DNA of 12,854 nt from JAPUDQ01 sp049289035 (GCA_049289035.1 JBAQIV010000005.1:1-12854), one strand, 5' to 3'; positions 6,744 through 12,854 are shown, counted from the first letter of the stretch. Numbers and translations are program-made. Notes: generated from the sequence alone by a model not told the origin.

Positions 6744-7646
6744 CTAGTACAGAGTCTCGATTATTGCCTGGTGGCTTTTGATTGTCGCTTTGCACTGGGC
6801 GGGCAATTGTTCGATTTCGCCGTCGAGTTGAATCGGGCTGGCCTCGATACATATAAATGAATAGCGTGCAAAACTGGGCGGGCGATGAAAGCCGCTCAAA
6901 GCCGCGCCAACCAGTTTGCGAAGCATATTGAGTTTGCCGCGGTGACGGACAGCGATGACTTCAAACTTGCCGTCGTGCACTGTATTTTTGGCATCGAGCT
7001 TGACGAACTTTGCCATTTCGTTGATGTTGGCAAATATGAGGTTGTCATAGCGCTTCACTACGCCGTCACGTTCGATTGTAAATGGGGTGAAATCTTTTAA
7101 CGTTTTGAGTGTCAGCCAAATTTCGTTCCAGCGACTTTTACCATGTCGATTCAACTCGTGGCCCACTTCAGGGGTGATACCAAAGCCAATATATGAGTGG
7201 GCGTAGCGAGTTAACTCGAAATCACTAGTCTTAGCTGTGATGCTGATGAGATCAATCTGTTTTGGTTCTGGGTGTTTGATGAGGCGAATGAGTGGCGTGT
7301 CGCCACGCATCACGCGCTTGTGGTCGTTGGCATTGCCAGCCGCCATGACTGCCCCGACTGGCCGCTGAGCTGGAAACAGTTTCTTGGCTTTCATGACACC
7401 GTTGATAACTTCATTGTAGCCGCCATCGCCACTCACCGACACTATAAGTGGTCGGGCGCAGCGTTTCGTCACATCTTCGGCGATATCGATTGCATCGCCA
7501 GCGCGTTTGGTAGGGTACAGTGTGGCTTTTTTCTGTATAATTTCAAAGTGTCCGTTTATGCTGTCAGCCAAATCTTTCGCCATTTTTGGCGCATCACCCG
7601 TGCTCTTAGGGTTATATATGATAGCAATGTGATCGAAAAATTTCAC
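6744..7646 (-). CDS. Diacylglycerol-kinase-family lipid kinase
   Basis: Predicted 300-aa lipid kinase of the DAGK catalytic family (YegS/DgkB-like). Motifs by residue from the GTG start: IIYNPKSTG (9-17), the nucleotide-binding SGDGGYNE (72-79, a variant of GGDGT) and AAGNAND (102-108), followed by a C-terminal beta-sandwich half. Members phosphorylate diacylglycerol or related lipids, feeding phospholipid recycling. An in-frame ATG at 7793 would add 49 residues. I prefer GTG 7646 because it gives the normal family length, starts just before the first strand, and has TTGTAA-N17-GATAAT ending 6 nt upstream. It also removes a clash with the plus-strand leader region at 7675-7833. Family call is strong; start is probable. 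Confidence 0.85.
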   Translation of the reverse strand: MKFFDHIAIIYNPKSTGDAPKMAKDLADSINGHFEIIQKKATLYPTKRAGDAIDIAEDVTKRCARPLIVSVSGDGGYNEVINGVMKAKKLFPAQRPVGAVMAAGNANDHKRVMRGDTPLIRLIKHPEPKQIDLISITAKTSDFELTRYAHSYIGFGITPEVGHELNRHGKSRWNEIWLTLKTLKDFTPFTIERDGVVKRYDNLIFANINEMAKFVKLDAKNTVHDGKFEVIAVRHRGKLNMLRKLVGAALSGFHRPPSFARYSFICIEASPIQLDGEIEQLPAQCKATIKSHQAIIETLY

Positions 7647-7652
7647 CTCGTC

Positions 7653-7681
7653 ATTATCACACAGATGGGCCGCATTTACAA
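7653..7681 (-). promoter_or_regulatory. Promoter of the lipid kinase gene
   Basis: Minus-strand TTGTAA (7681-7676), 17-nt spacer, GATAAT (7658-7653) preceded by TGT, an extended -10. RNA starting 7 nt after the box would begin at 7646, exactly the GTG start codon, so the mRNA would be leaderless. The -35 box overlaps the -35 of the plus-strand operon promoter. Confidence 0.55.
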
Positions 7682-7703
7682 TTAGACGTAAGTATGATAT
7701 CAT
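7675..7703 (+). promoter_or_regulatory. Extended -10 promoter of the trpS-containing operon
   Basis: TTTACA (7675-7680, five of six), 17-nt spacer, TATCAT (7698-7703, five of six) preceded by TGA, an extended -10. Predicted transcription start is about 7710, which is the A of the leader-peptide ATG. It is back-to-back with the lipid kinase promoter. Confidence 0.6.
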
Positions 7704-7709
7704 CTCGTC

Positions 7710-7787
7710 ATGACCAATTTTGCGCATTTGAATGGGTATTGGTATATCGACGCATCTCGTGGCGATTTGTTCAGTGTGTTTAAGTAA
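7710..7787 (+). CDS. Putative leader peptide of a Trp/aromatic attenuator, 25 aa
   Basis: ATG to TAA, 25 codons, beginning MTNFAHL and containing Gly9-Tyr10-Trp11-Tyr12-Ile13-Asp14; six of 25 residues are aromatic (three Phe, two Tyr, one Trp). It starts at the predicted transcription start, so it would be translated leaderless. Its stop lies 23 nt before a terminator hairpin, and codons 17-19 contain the segment that can pair with the terminator's 5' arm. The downstream operon includes trpS. This is the layout of ribosome-mediated attenuation: a ribosome waiting at UGG 7740-7742 would leave 7759-7766 free to form the antiterminator. A single Trp codon is fewer than in classical trp leaders, though the TnaC leader also relies on one. 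Not proven; it could be an ordinary small protein. Confidence 0.55.
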   Translation: MTNFAHLNGYWYIDASRGDLFSVFK

Positions 7788-7833
7788 ACCCATTTCAATG
7801 TATCGAAGAGATCGCCACTAAGGGCGATTTTTT
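7713..7833 (+). ncRNA. Structured leader RNA with alternative antiterminator pairing
   Basis: Several complementary segments are visible. ACCAAT (7713-7718) pairs with ATTGGT (7738-7743, containing the Trp codon). CATTTGAATGGGT (7725-7737) pairs with ACCCATTTCAATG (7788-7800), 12 pairs with one bulge on each side. GTGGCGAT (7759-7766) pairs perfectly with ATCGCCAC (7811-7818), which is the 5' arm of the terminator. The last pairing (8 bp) excludes the terminator stem (6 bp core). Complementarity is seen directly; folding and switching are inferred. Confidence 0.55.
7811..7833 (+). terminator. Intrinsic terminator/attenuator in the operon leader
   Basis: ATCGCC (7811-7816), loop ACTAAG (7817-7822), GGCGAT (7823-7828), then a run of T to 7833. 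The purine-rich stretch 7806-7810 can extend the stem against the T run. It points along the plus strand and stands 31 nt before the first operon start at 7865, so it must be read through for expression of that operon. Confidence 0.7.
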
Positions 7834-7864
7834 AATGCACTTAATAGATTTTATAGGAAAGAAC

Positions 7865-8713
7865 ATGTTACATATAGAAACACCAGATATGACGATCGCT
7901 CAATTGGCGCGACATATCGAACAGCGTACTGAACCGGTACGACGAAGCACCCATGTTGGCAATCAACCAGCTAAAGAATTAGTCATACTGTGCGGCTTGC
8001 CACAGGGCGTAGATGTACTCGAAGTCGACACTATCCAAGCTGATGATCGTTACTCACAGCCACACGTACGAATAGGTGCGGCGGCTACCCAGCAGCTTGT
8101 GAGTAGAACCCAGGCGCGCGGAAAGATTGTCGGCGCCGTACGCACCCACGATACTCATATGAGCCTGACAGAAATACACCGGTCTCCGTACGAATTATTG
8201 CCGCTTACCAATCGTCCGGTTGGTATGATGAGCTTTTTTGGTGCTCATAGTGAGCTACTTCGTGCTGTTATGGCAGCGTGTGCCCAGCGCGGTGAAATAC
8301 GCCGTGAAGTCGTGGCTAGCGGTAAAATTACTCAACGGCCTGAGTCGACCGAGCCGGTTTCAGACATATACGGTCTCAGCAGCACGATTGGTGCATTGTT
8401 ACCGCTCAACGGCATGATGGCGGCAGAAATGCTCATTGATAGCTCCCGGGGTAGTAGTTCTACACTGCATTTGGGCGGACGTGATATGATGCAATATGTT
8501 ATGTCTGACGAAAGAATGAGGACCATTGAGTCAATTATGGACGATGCAGCTGCTGCAGTCAGTATGCCGTTTCGAACGCATACGTACCGCATTGTCGATA
8601 CGCGCGGTTTGTCTTGCGTAACAGACGTACCGTCACAACATGCCTTGCTCGAATCTGGCAAGATAATAGATATTGGCCCGCATGAGCAAACATCATTGAG
8701 GTGTGCAGTGTGA
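7865..8713 (+). CDS. Unidentified protein, first gene of the trpS operon
   Basis: A 282-aa, apparently soluble protein that I cannot assign. It has a hydrophobic strand followed by a glycine turn near 39-46 (LVILCGLPQG), a VRTHDTH segment (112-118) and a C-terminal region rich in Ala/Asp helices and short strands; no signal peptide or membrane helix is evident. The ATG at 7865 is chosen because AGGAAAG (7855-7861) precedes it. An in-frame ATG at 7835 lies immediately after the terminator T run and has no ribosome-binding site. Its stop overlaps the GTG of the M15 peptidase gene (GTGA), so the two are translationally coupled and probably act together, perhaps in peptide or cell-wall precursor metabolism; that is inference from position only. 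Confidence 0.65.
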   Translation: MLHIETPDMTIAQLARHIEQRTEPVRRSTHVGNQPAKELVILCGLPQGVDVLEVDTIQADDRYSQPHVRIGAAATQQLVSRTQARGKIVGAVRTHDTHMSLTEIHRSPYELLPLTNRPVGMMSFFGAHSELLRAVMAACAQRGEIRREVVASGKITQRPESTEPVSDIYGLSSTIGALLPLNGMMAAEMLIDSSRGSSSTLHLGGRDMMQYVMSDERMRTIESIMDDAAAAVSMPFRTHTYRIVDTRGLSCVTDVPSQHALLESGKIIDIGPHEQTSLRCAV

Positions 8714-9438
8714 AAAGTACTGATGTACAGCGTCTTGTAGACCTTTCTGGGCACGACTGCCGAGAACAAGCAGCACATGTTACACGGCGTGATACCCATG
8801 AACCAATGGTATGGCAAACCGATCTGGAGGCTGCAGGTATAGTTTGCCAACCTTTTTGGGATACGCCATGTGACCTTGAGGGCGAATGTTACACCGAATA
8901 CATTGCCAGTCACAAGGACTTTTCACTCGGTGTCCGACAGAGTCTTATGCCTATGATCACGGCTGCGCAGTCATATCTGCCTCTTGATTGGCAAATTGTG
9001 CTAAAAGCAGGGTATCGACCGATCGGCGTGCAGCGACGATTGATGAAGAAATTTACCGCGCATGTCCAGCGGACTCACACAGACTGGTCAAACGAACAGT
9101 GTATCATGTATGCGCGTGACTTTGTCGCCGACCCGACCAGTACGTGTCCACCACATACGACCGGTGGGGCAATCGATATTGATATAGTATCCCGTACGAA
9201 CCAAAAACCGGTCGACATGGGCTGCCCGCCAAATACAGACACCGAGATTGCACGTCTGTGGTTCGACGGTCTCACAGATGAACAACGTGCTAATCGCACA
9301 ACGCTTGTTACAGCTATGATTCGGTCGGGCTTTGCACCGTTACCTGCAGAATGGTGGCATTTTCAGTATGGTGACACATATTGGGCAGCTTTTTACGGTC
9401 ATGATACAACGCTTTACGATATAATGGAGGAGATATGA
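8710..9438 (+). CDS. VanX-like D-alanyl-D-alanine dipeptidase, peptidase M15 family
   Basis: A 242-aa zinc peptidase of the M15 family, D-Ala-D-Ala dipeptidase type. Visible active-site motifs: GYRP with Arg103, CPPHTTGGAID with zinc ligands His149 and Asp156, and EWWHF with catalytic Glu214 and zinc ligand His217. Order and spacing match VanX/DdpX. Such enzymes split the D-Ala-D-Ala dipeptide, for resistance to glycopeptides, recycling of wall fragments or use as nutrient. No signal peptide is seen, so a cytoplasmic role is likely. GTG 8710 overlaps the upstream stop as GTGA; GTG 8701 is an alternative three codons earlier. Its own stop overlaps the trpS start (ATGA). No vanH or vanA neighbour is present, so glycopeptide resistance is not implied. 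Confidence 0.87.
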   Translation: MKSTDVQRLVDLSGHDCREQAAHVTRRDTHEPMVWQTDLEAAGIVCQPFWDTPCDLEGECYTEYIASHKDFSLGVRQSLMPMITAAQSYLPLDWQIVLKAGYRPIGVQRRLMKKFTAHVQRTHTDWSNEQCIMYARDFVADPTSTCPPHTTGGAIDIDIVSRTNQKPVDMGCPPNTDTEIARLWFDGLTDEQRANRTTLVTAMIRSGFAPLPAEWWHFQYGDTYWAAFYGHDTTLYDIMEEI

Positions 9439-10463
9439 AACAGACTATCCTAACTGGACTGCGGGCCAATAACGATTTACACATAGGCAACTATTTTGGG
9501 GCCATACTGCCTATGGTCGATATGGCGCGAACTCACGCCGACGATTACACAATCAACATGTTCGTGCCCGATCTGCACAGTTTTATTACGCCAATTGATC
9601 ACACGCAGCTCTATGCGCACACGCTCGACAACGCTCGCAAGTTTATTGCGGCAGGGCTGCCAGTAGACCATCCGAATGTGCACCTGTATCGCCAGAGTTT
9701 TATACCAGCTCACAGCGAACTAACCTGGATACTCAATTGCTTTACTGGTGTAGGACAAATGGGTCGTATGACACAGTACAAAGACAAATCGCTCAAACTG
9801 GGTGACGACCACGTCAATGTCGGATTGTTCGATTATCCAGTACTCATGGCGGCTGACATATTGCTGTACGGAGCGCACTATGTACCGGTGGGTGACGACC
9901 AAACGCAGCATCTTGAATTTGCTCGTGATATCGCCGAGCGCATGAATAATAAATTCGGGGAGCTTTTCGTCGTGCCCGAGCCAGTTGCCAAACAACATGA
10001 ATTTTTTGGAAATGACCAGGGCCTGCGCATCAAAGACTTACAGAACCCCGCCAAAAAGATGAGTAAGAGCGACGATTCTGACCGCGGCATTATCTTCCTC
10101 GGCGATGACCCGCTGGCAGCCGCTAAAAAGATCATGAGTGCCGAAACTGACAGTGTGGGTACTATTAACTTTGACTGGGATGCGCAGCCAGGCATAACGA
10201 ATCTACTGCAGATTCTCGCTCTTGTAACCGCTCGTGATCAAGGCCATGTCAATGCCGACTGGGAAGGCAAGAGTAGCTACGGCGAACTCAAAAAAACCGT
10301 CGCCGCGCAGGTGCAGGAATTTTTGCAGGCGTATCAAAAAGTGTACAATCTCATTGACGAACACGAAGTCATAGACAAACTAGAAGCTGATGAAGCCGCC
10401 ATGCGAGAAGTCGCTGACGCCACACTACTAAGTGTCCAAAAAGCTGTCGGTTTGCGTGCGTAA
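9435..10463 (+). CDS. trpS: Tryptophanyl-tRNA synthetase
   Basis: Tryptophan-tRNA ligase, 342 aa, a class I aminoacyl-tRNA synthetase that charges tRNA-Trp. The HIGH-like motif is HIGN (16-19), the KMSKS motif is exact (208-212), and YPVLMAADILLY (134-145) with VPVGDDQTQH (150-159) is the tryptophan-binding region, with Asp141 equivalent to the indole-nitrogen contact in known TrpRS. Length is normal. The ATG overlaps the M15 gene stop (ATGA) with GGAGGAG directly before it. It is the third gene after the putative attenuator containing a Trp codon, which would make sense as feedback on tRNA-Trp charging. Very sure of identity. Confidence 0.96.
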   Translation: MKQTILTGLRANNDLHIGNYFGAILPMVDMARTHADDYTINMFVPDLHSFITPIDHTQLYAHTLDNARKFIAAGLPVDHPNVHLYRQSFIPAHSELTWILNCFTGVGQMGRMTQYKDKSLKLGDDHVNVGLFDYPVLMAADILLYGAHYVPVGDDQTQHLEFARDIAERMNNKFGELFVVPEPVAKQHEFFGNDQGLRIKDLQNPAKKMSKSDDSDRGIIFLGDDPLAAAKKIMSAETDSVGTINFDWDAQPGITNLLQILALVTARDQGHVNADWEGKSSYGELKKTVAAQVQEFLQAYQKVYNLIDEHEVIDKLEADEAAMREVADATLLSVQKAVGLRA

Positions 10464-10467
10464 CGTC

Positions 10468-10560
10468 ATGGTTTTTCACTTCATTCCAAATCAGCAATTG
10501 GAAGAAGGCAATGTCACTAGCTATATTCCAACCACCAAGCGACCGGAGGAGCGTCGATGA
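10468..10560 (+). CDS. Possible 30-aa small protein between trpS and rluD-like gene
   Basis: An ATG 4 nt after the trpS stop opens a 30-codon frame (begins MVFHFIPN, central EEGNVTSYIPTTKR) whose TGA overlaps the ATG of the pseudouridine synthase gene as ATGA. The frame spans exactly the otherwise empty gap between two tightly packed genes and ends with the same overlap type seen elsewhere in the operon, which argues for translation. It has no Shine-Dalgarno and would depend on reinitiation after trpS. No family recognised. It may be a coupling ORF rather than a functional peptide. Confidence 0.45.
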   Translation: MVFHFIPNQQLEEGNVTSYIPTTKRPEERR

Positions 10561-11402
10561 GACTTGATGCCTATGTTGCGCAGTATTGGCCGGAACGGTC
10601 GCGGTCGCAGTGGCAGAAATTGATCGAAGAAGGGCATGTGTTCGTCAACGACGAGGCATGTACCAAAACAAGTTATGAGCTGAGCGAAGATGACGAAGTG
10701 ACCATAAAAGCACCCAAACCACCTGTGCTCGATGGCACCATCGACGTCATCTACGAAGACGACCACGTACTCGCCATGAATAAACCACCAGGCATACTGA
10801 GCCATGCCAAAGGCATCATGCCAGACGAATTTACTGTGGCAGAATTTGTGCGGCGACACCTGAATTTTACACCTGAGACAAACGACAATCGCGCAGGTAT
10901 CGTGCACCGGCTGGACCGCGATACGAGCGGTGTTATCATAGCCGCCAAAGATCAAGCCGCGCAGGCACTGTTGCAACGCCAGTTTCATGATCGCAAAGCT
11001 AAAAAGTCTTACATCGCCATTGTCGACGGCGTGCCCAAAGAACCAACTGCCATCATAGACCTACCAATTGGTCGTAACCCCAAACGCCCCAGCAGTTTCC
11101 GTGTCGATGCAAATGGCAAATCGGCCACCACGCACTATGAAGTTATCGGTAGTCGCGATGGCCGGAGTGTTATACGACTAATGCCACAAACTGGGCGCAC
11201 CCATCAGCTTCGTATACACTTAGCCTATATCGGCACACCAATTGTGGGTGACCCAGTGTACGGTAACTCAAAGAATCCAGGTGGTCGCATGTATCTACAC
11301 GCTGAGAGCCTTGAGATCACTATACCTGGGTCTACGCGCATGACGTTTGTGGCGCCACTACCGCACGATATGCAGGAGCTTTACGATGCCATTTGCACCT
11401 GA
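10557..11402 (+). CDS. RluD/RluA-family pseudouridine synthase
   Basis: A 281-aa pseudouridine synthase that isomerises uridines in large-subunit rRNA (or tRNA for some members). The N-terminal S4 RNA-binding domain covers about 1-50 (MRLDAYVAQ, SRSQWQKLIEEGHVFVN). The catalytic domain has GIVHRLDRDTSG (114-125) with catalytic Asp120, then KSYIAIVDG (150-158) and a QTGRTHQLRIH motif typical of RluA/C/D. GGAGGAG precedes the ATG. It overlaps the following polymerase subunit gene by 17 nt. The exact RluC/RluD subgroup and target site cannot be told from the sequence alone. Confidence 0.93.
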   Translation: MRLDAYVAQYWPERSRSQWQKLIEEGHVFVNDEACTKTSYELSEDDEVTIKAPKPPVLDGTIDVIYEDDHVLAMNKPPGILSHAKGIMPDEFTVAEFVRRHLNFTPETNDNRAGIVHRLDRDTSGVIIAAKDQAAQALLQRQFHDRKAKKSYIAIVDGVPKEPTAIIDLPIGRNPKRPSSFRVDANGKSATTHYEVIGSRDGRSVIRLMPQTGRTHQLRIHLAYIGTPIVGDPVYGNSKNPGGRMYLHAESLEITIPGSTRMTFVAPLPHDMQELYDAICT

Positions 11403-12219
11403 GATTGCGTTGCATCAGATAACGCGTCAACTTTGCGTGGCATTTATACGTGAGCCACAAACCGGGCTTTTGCTTCATGGTGCCAATGGAAGCGGGCTGT
11501 TAACGATTGCGTCTGGCATAGCCGAGGCACTCAATAAGCAGCCTGACGCGATGCGTATCATCACGTCTGAAGACGGCAAAGACATCAGCATCGACCAGAT
11601 ACGGCAGCTCTACCACGATACGCGCTCCAGCCGACATAACCACCTGACAATCATCATCGACGACGCCGATCGCATGAGTCTGCCAGCACAAAACGCATTT
11701 TTAAAATTACTCGAAGAACCGCCCGCACACGTGGTATTTGTACTCACTACACACTCGCCGCAGTTACTATTGCCCACGATTCATTCACGCGTGGCTACCA
11801 TTGAAGTCCGCGCTTTGTCACGCCATGATACGGAGCGGTTTATAACTGAAAAAGGTATTGATGATCCGACGCGACGAGTACAGTTGATGTTTTTATCGTC
11901 AGGTCGACCAGCTGGGCTGGTCAAATTGATCGAAGACGAGGAGTATTTTACTCAGCGTTCGGAAATGATACGAGTCGCCCGAAATGTCGTAACCGGTAGC
12001 ACGTATCAACGTCTTGTGGCACTTAAAGACGTCATGAATGATCGTGACAGTGCCATCGAAACGGTGCAAACCATTGGTCATATAGTCACCTATAGCGACA
12101 AGAAGTCTCACGGCGCACGTACCGCTAATCATATGGCTGTCATAGCTGAGACGATCGACAAATTACAAGCCAATGCGAACGTACGACTGCAGTTGCTCAA
12201 CCTCGCACTTCATCTTTAA
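11386..12219 (+). CDS. holB: DNA polymerase III delta' subunit (clamp loader)
   Basis: A 277-aa clamp-loader AAA+ protein matching delta'. The Walker A position reads HGANGSGLLT (31-40), without the Lys-Ser/Thr needed for ATP binding, as expected for delta'. Walker B-like IIIDDAD (89-95), NAFLKLLEEPP (103-113) and a degenerate SRV (134-136, for SRC) follow. The four-cysteine zinc module found in many delta' and gamma/tau subunits is missing. The ATG at 11386 is preceded by AGGAG and lies inside the end of the rluD-like gene; an upstream in-frame ATG (11347) is deeper in that gene and adds unrelated residues. It probably ends the operon, since the next gene has its own promoter. Gene symbol given on family grounds. 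Confidence 0.85.
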   Translation: MPFAPEIALHQITRQLCVAFIREPQTGLLLHGANGSGLLTIASGIAEALNKQPDAMRIITSEDGKDISIDQIRQLYHDTRSSRHNHLTIIIDDADRMSLPAQNAFLKLLEEPPAHVVFVLTTHSPQLLLPTIHSRVATIEVRALSRHDTERFITEKGIDDPTRRVQLMFLSSGRPAGLVKLIEDEEYFTQRSEMIRVARNVVTGSTYQRLVALKDVMNDRDSAIETVQTIGHIVTYSDKKSHGARTANHMAVIAETIDKLQANANVRLQLLNLALHL

Positions 12220-12222
12220 CTG

Positions 12223-12231
12223 TGATATAAT
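12223..12231 (+). promoter_or_regulatory. Extended -10 promoter of the TPR gene
   Basis: TGATATAAT is a perfect extended -10 (TGn followed by TATAAT at 12226-12231), with no recognisable -35. It ends 9 nt before the ATG at 12241 and no ribosome-binding site is seen, so the mRNA would start about 3 nt before the codon, nearly leaderless. Confidence 0.55.
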
Positions 12232-12240
12232 GATCGACAA

Positions 12241-12854
12241 ATGTACGGCCTCATACTTTTGGTGGGACTTGGTGTGTGGATACTCTGGTATCAGAAAAAA
12301 ACTGATGAAACCGGAGAAGTTTTCTCTTCAAAATTTGCCAACCGCATGGACAAATTGTGGTCTGTCGCGCAAGAAAGCATAAAAGACCGTAAATATTTAC
12401 GGGCCGAAAAGGCCTTACTTACGATTTTGCGTGTTGATGAACGTAATGCAACTGCCTATAACCGTCTGGGTATTTTGTACGCCAAACAGCGTGCGTACCA
12501 AGACGCTATTGAGTGTTTTGAAATCGCGCAGAGTCTTGAACCTAGCCCAAGCAGCCTGCACAATGTCGGTTTAATTTACTATGAGACTGGGCAGTATGAG
12601 AAGGCCGTGCTAGCGTTTCAACAAGCGCTCGAGACTGAGAGCGACTTAGCGGCACGTCACATTGCTCTTGCCAAGGCGCAGGAAAAACTAGGTAACACCA
12701 AAGCCATGATTAGTTCACTCGAACGTGCTGTCGAGCTAGAGCCAAACCAGCAGAGTATTGCGATACTTGCCGATGCCTACGACCGTGACGGCCAGTCAGA
12801 AATGGCAACAGCTATGCGCGAAAAGATCGCCAAAGTGATCATTCCGCATGGCGC
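12241..12854 (+). CDS. Membrane-anchored TPR protein (3' end outside window)
   Basis: An open frame that runs off the window; 204 complete codons are visible. It begins with one hydrophobic helix (2-17, MYGLILLVGLGVWILW) and a short basic step, consistent with a single N-terminal membrane anchor and a cytoplasmic body. Tetratricopeptide repeats follow at about 37-69, 71-104, 105-137 and 138-170, with typical pairs such as YNRLGILYAKQRAYQDAIECF and HNVGLIYYETGQYEKAVLAF. TPR proteins act as protein-binding scaffolds; the partner cannot be inferred. A stop lies a few codons upstream in frame, so ATG 12241 is the only good start. It is separated from holB by its own extended -10. Confidence 0.8.
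   Translation, partial: MYGLILLVGLGVWILWYQKKTDETGEVFSSKFANRMDKLWSVAQESIKDRKYLRAEKALLTILRVDERNATAYNRLGILYAKQRAYQDAIECFEIAQSLEPSPSSLHNVGLIYYETGQYEKAVLAFQQALETESDLAARHIALAKAQEKLGNTKAMISSLERAVELEPNQQSIAILADAYDRDGQSEMATAMREKIAKVIIPHG

Noticed and set aside
7476..7499. Inverted repeat GGCGAT...ATCGCC
   Set aside because: It lies within lipid kinase coding sequence and reflects ordinary codons; no T run follows on either strand.
7647..7793. N-terminal extension of the lipid kinase (ATG at 7793)
   Set aside because: It adds 49 residues before the first strand of the family, lacks a ribosome-binding site, and overlaps a good opposite-strand promoter and leader; GTG 7646 has an extended -10 at leaderless distance. 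It cannot be fully excluded.
7811..7833. T-box riboswitch for trpS
   Set aside because: The leader is only about 155 nt and lacks the conserved T-box sequence and AG-bulge type elements; the terminator pairs with a leader-ORF segment instead.
7835..7864. ATG 7835 as start of the first operon gene
   Set aside because: It follows the terminator T run directly with no Shine-Dalgarno, whereas ATG 7865 has AGGAAAG.
8332..8913. 193-aa minus-strand open frame
   Set aside because: It spans the junction of two well-supported plus-strand genes in antisense, with no motif or ribosome-binding site.
1..12854. CRISPR array, tRNA/rRNA genes, insertion sequences
   Set aside because: No regularly spaced repeats, no tRNA T-arm signature, no transposase and no terminal inverted repeats were seen.

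Overview
The window reads as a chromosomal segment of a small-genome bacterium. Saccharibacteria (Patescibacteria/CPR) is the best guess, from compact and often overlapping genes, frequent ATA isoleucine codons, mixed ATG/GTG/TTG starts and the gene mix. This is inference; no rRNA or other marker gene is present. TGA ends several genes (PIN toxin, rluD-like gene, M15 peptidase), so TGA is a stop here, unlike SR1/Gracilibacteria.

Left part (1-5322) is an accessory defence/toxin region. It holds an EcoRI-family adenine methyltransferase overlapped by an AT-rich HEPN-like protein; a minus-strand run of a zeta-toxin-like kinase, a 51-aa small protein and a PD-(D/E)XK (TnsA-like) nuclease candidate; a DUF262-HNH protein divergent from the zeta gene; and a ribbon-helix-helix/PIN toxin-antitoxin pair. 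Base composition is patchy, from about 27% GC in a sampled line of the HEPN-like gene to about 52% in the 5' part of the methyltransferase.

Middle part (5362-7646) has two coupled membrane-protein genes and, converging on them, a diacylglycerol-kinase-family lipid kinase.

Right part (7675-12219) is one apparent operon: an unidentified 282-aa protein, a VanX-like D-Ala-D-Ala dipeptidase (M15), tryptophanyl-tRNA synthetase, a 30-aa small ORF, an RluD-family pseudouridine synthase and a DNA polymerase III delta' subunit, joined by 4-17 nt overlaps or gaps. A TPR membrane protein with its own promoter follows and runs off the window.

The most interesting element lies in front of this operon. 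An extended -10 promoter drives an apparently leaderless 25-aa leader peptide with one Trp codon flanked by Tyr codons. Behind it is an intrinsic terminator whose 5' arm can instead pair, over 8 bp, with a segment inside the leader-peptide ORF. This is the layout of a ribosome-mediated attenuator, and the operon contains trpS. It would be a candidate undescribed Trp (or aromatic) attenuator. Several other genes also have a -10 box only 6-9 nt before the start codon and no Shine-Dalgarno, suggesting that leaderless mRNAs are common in this genome.
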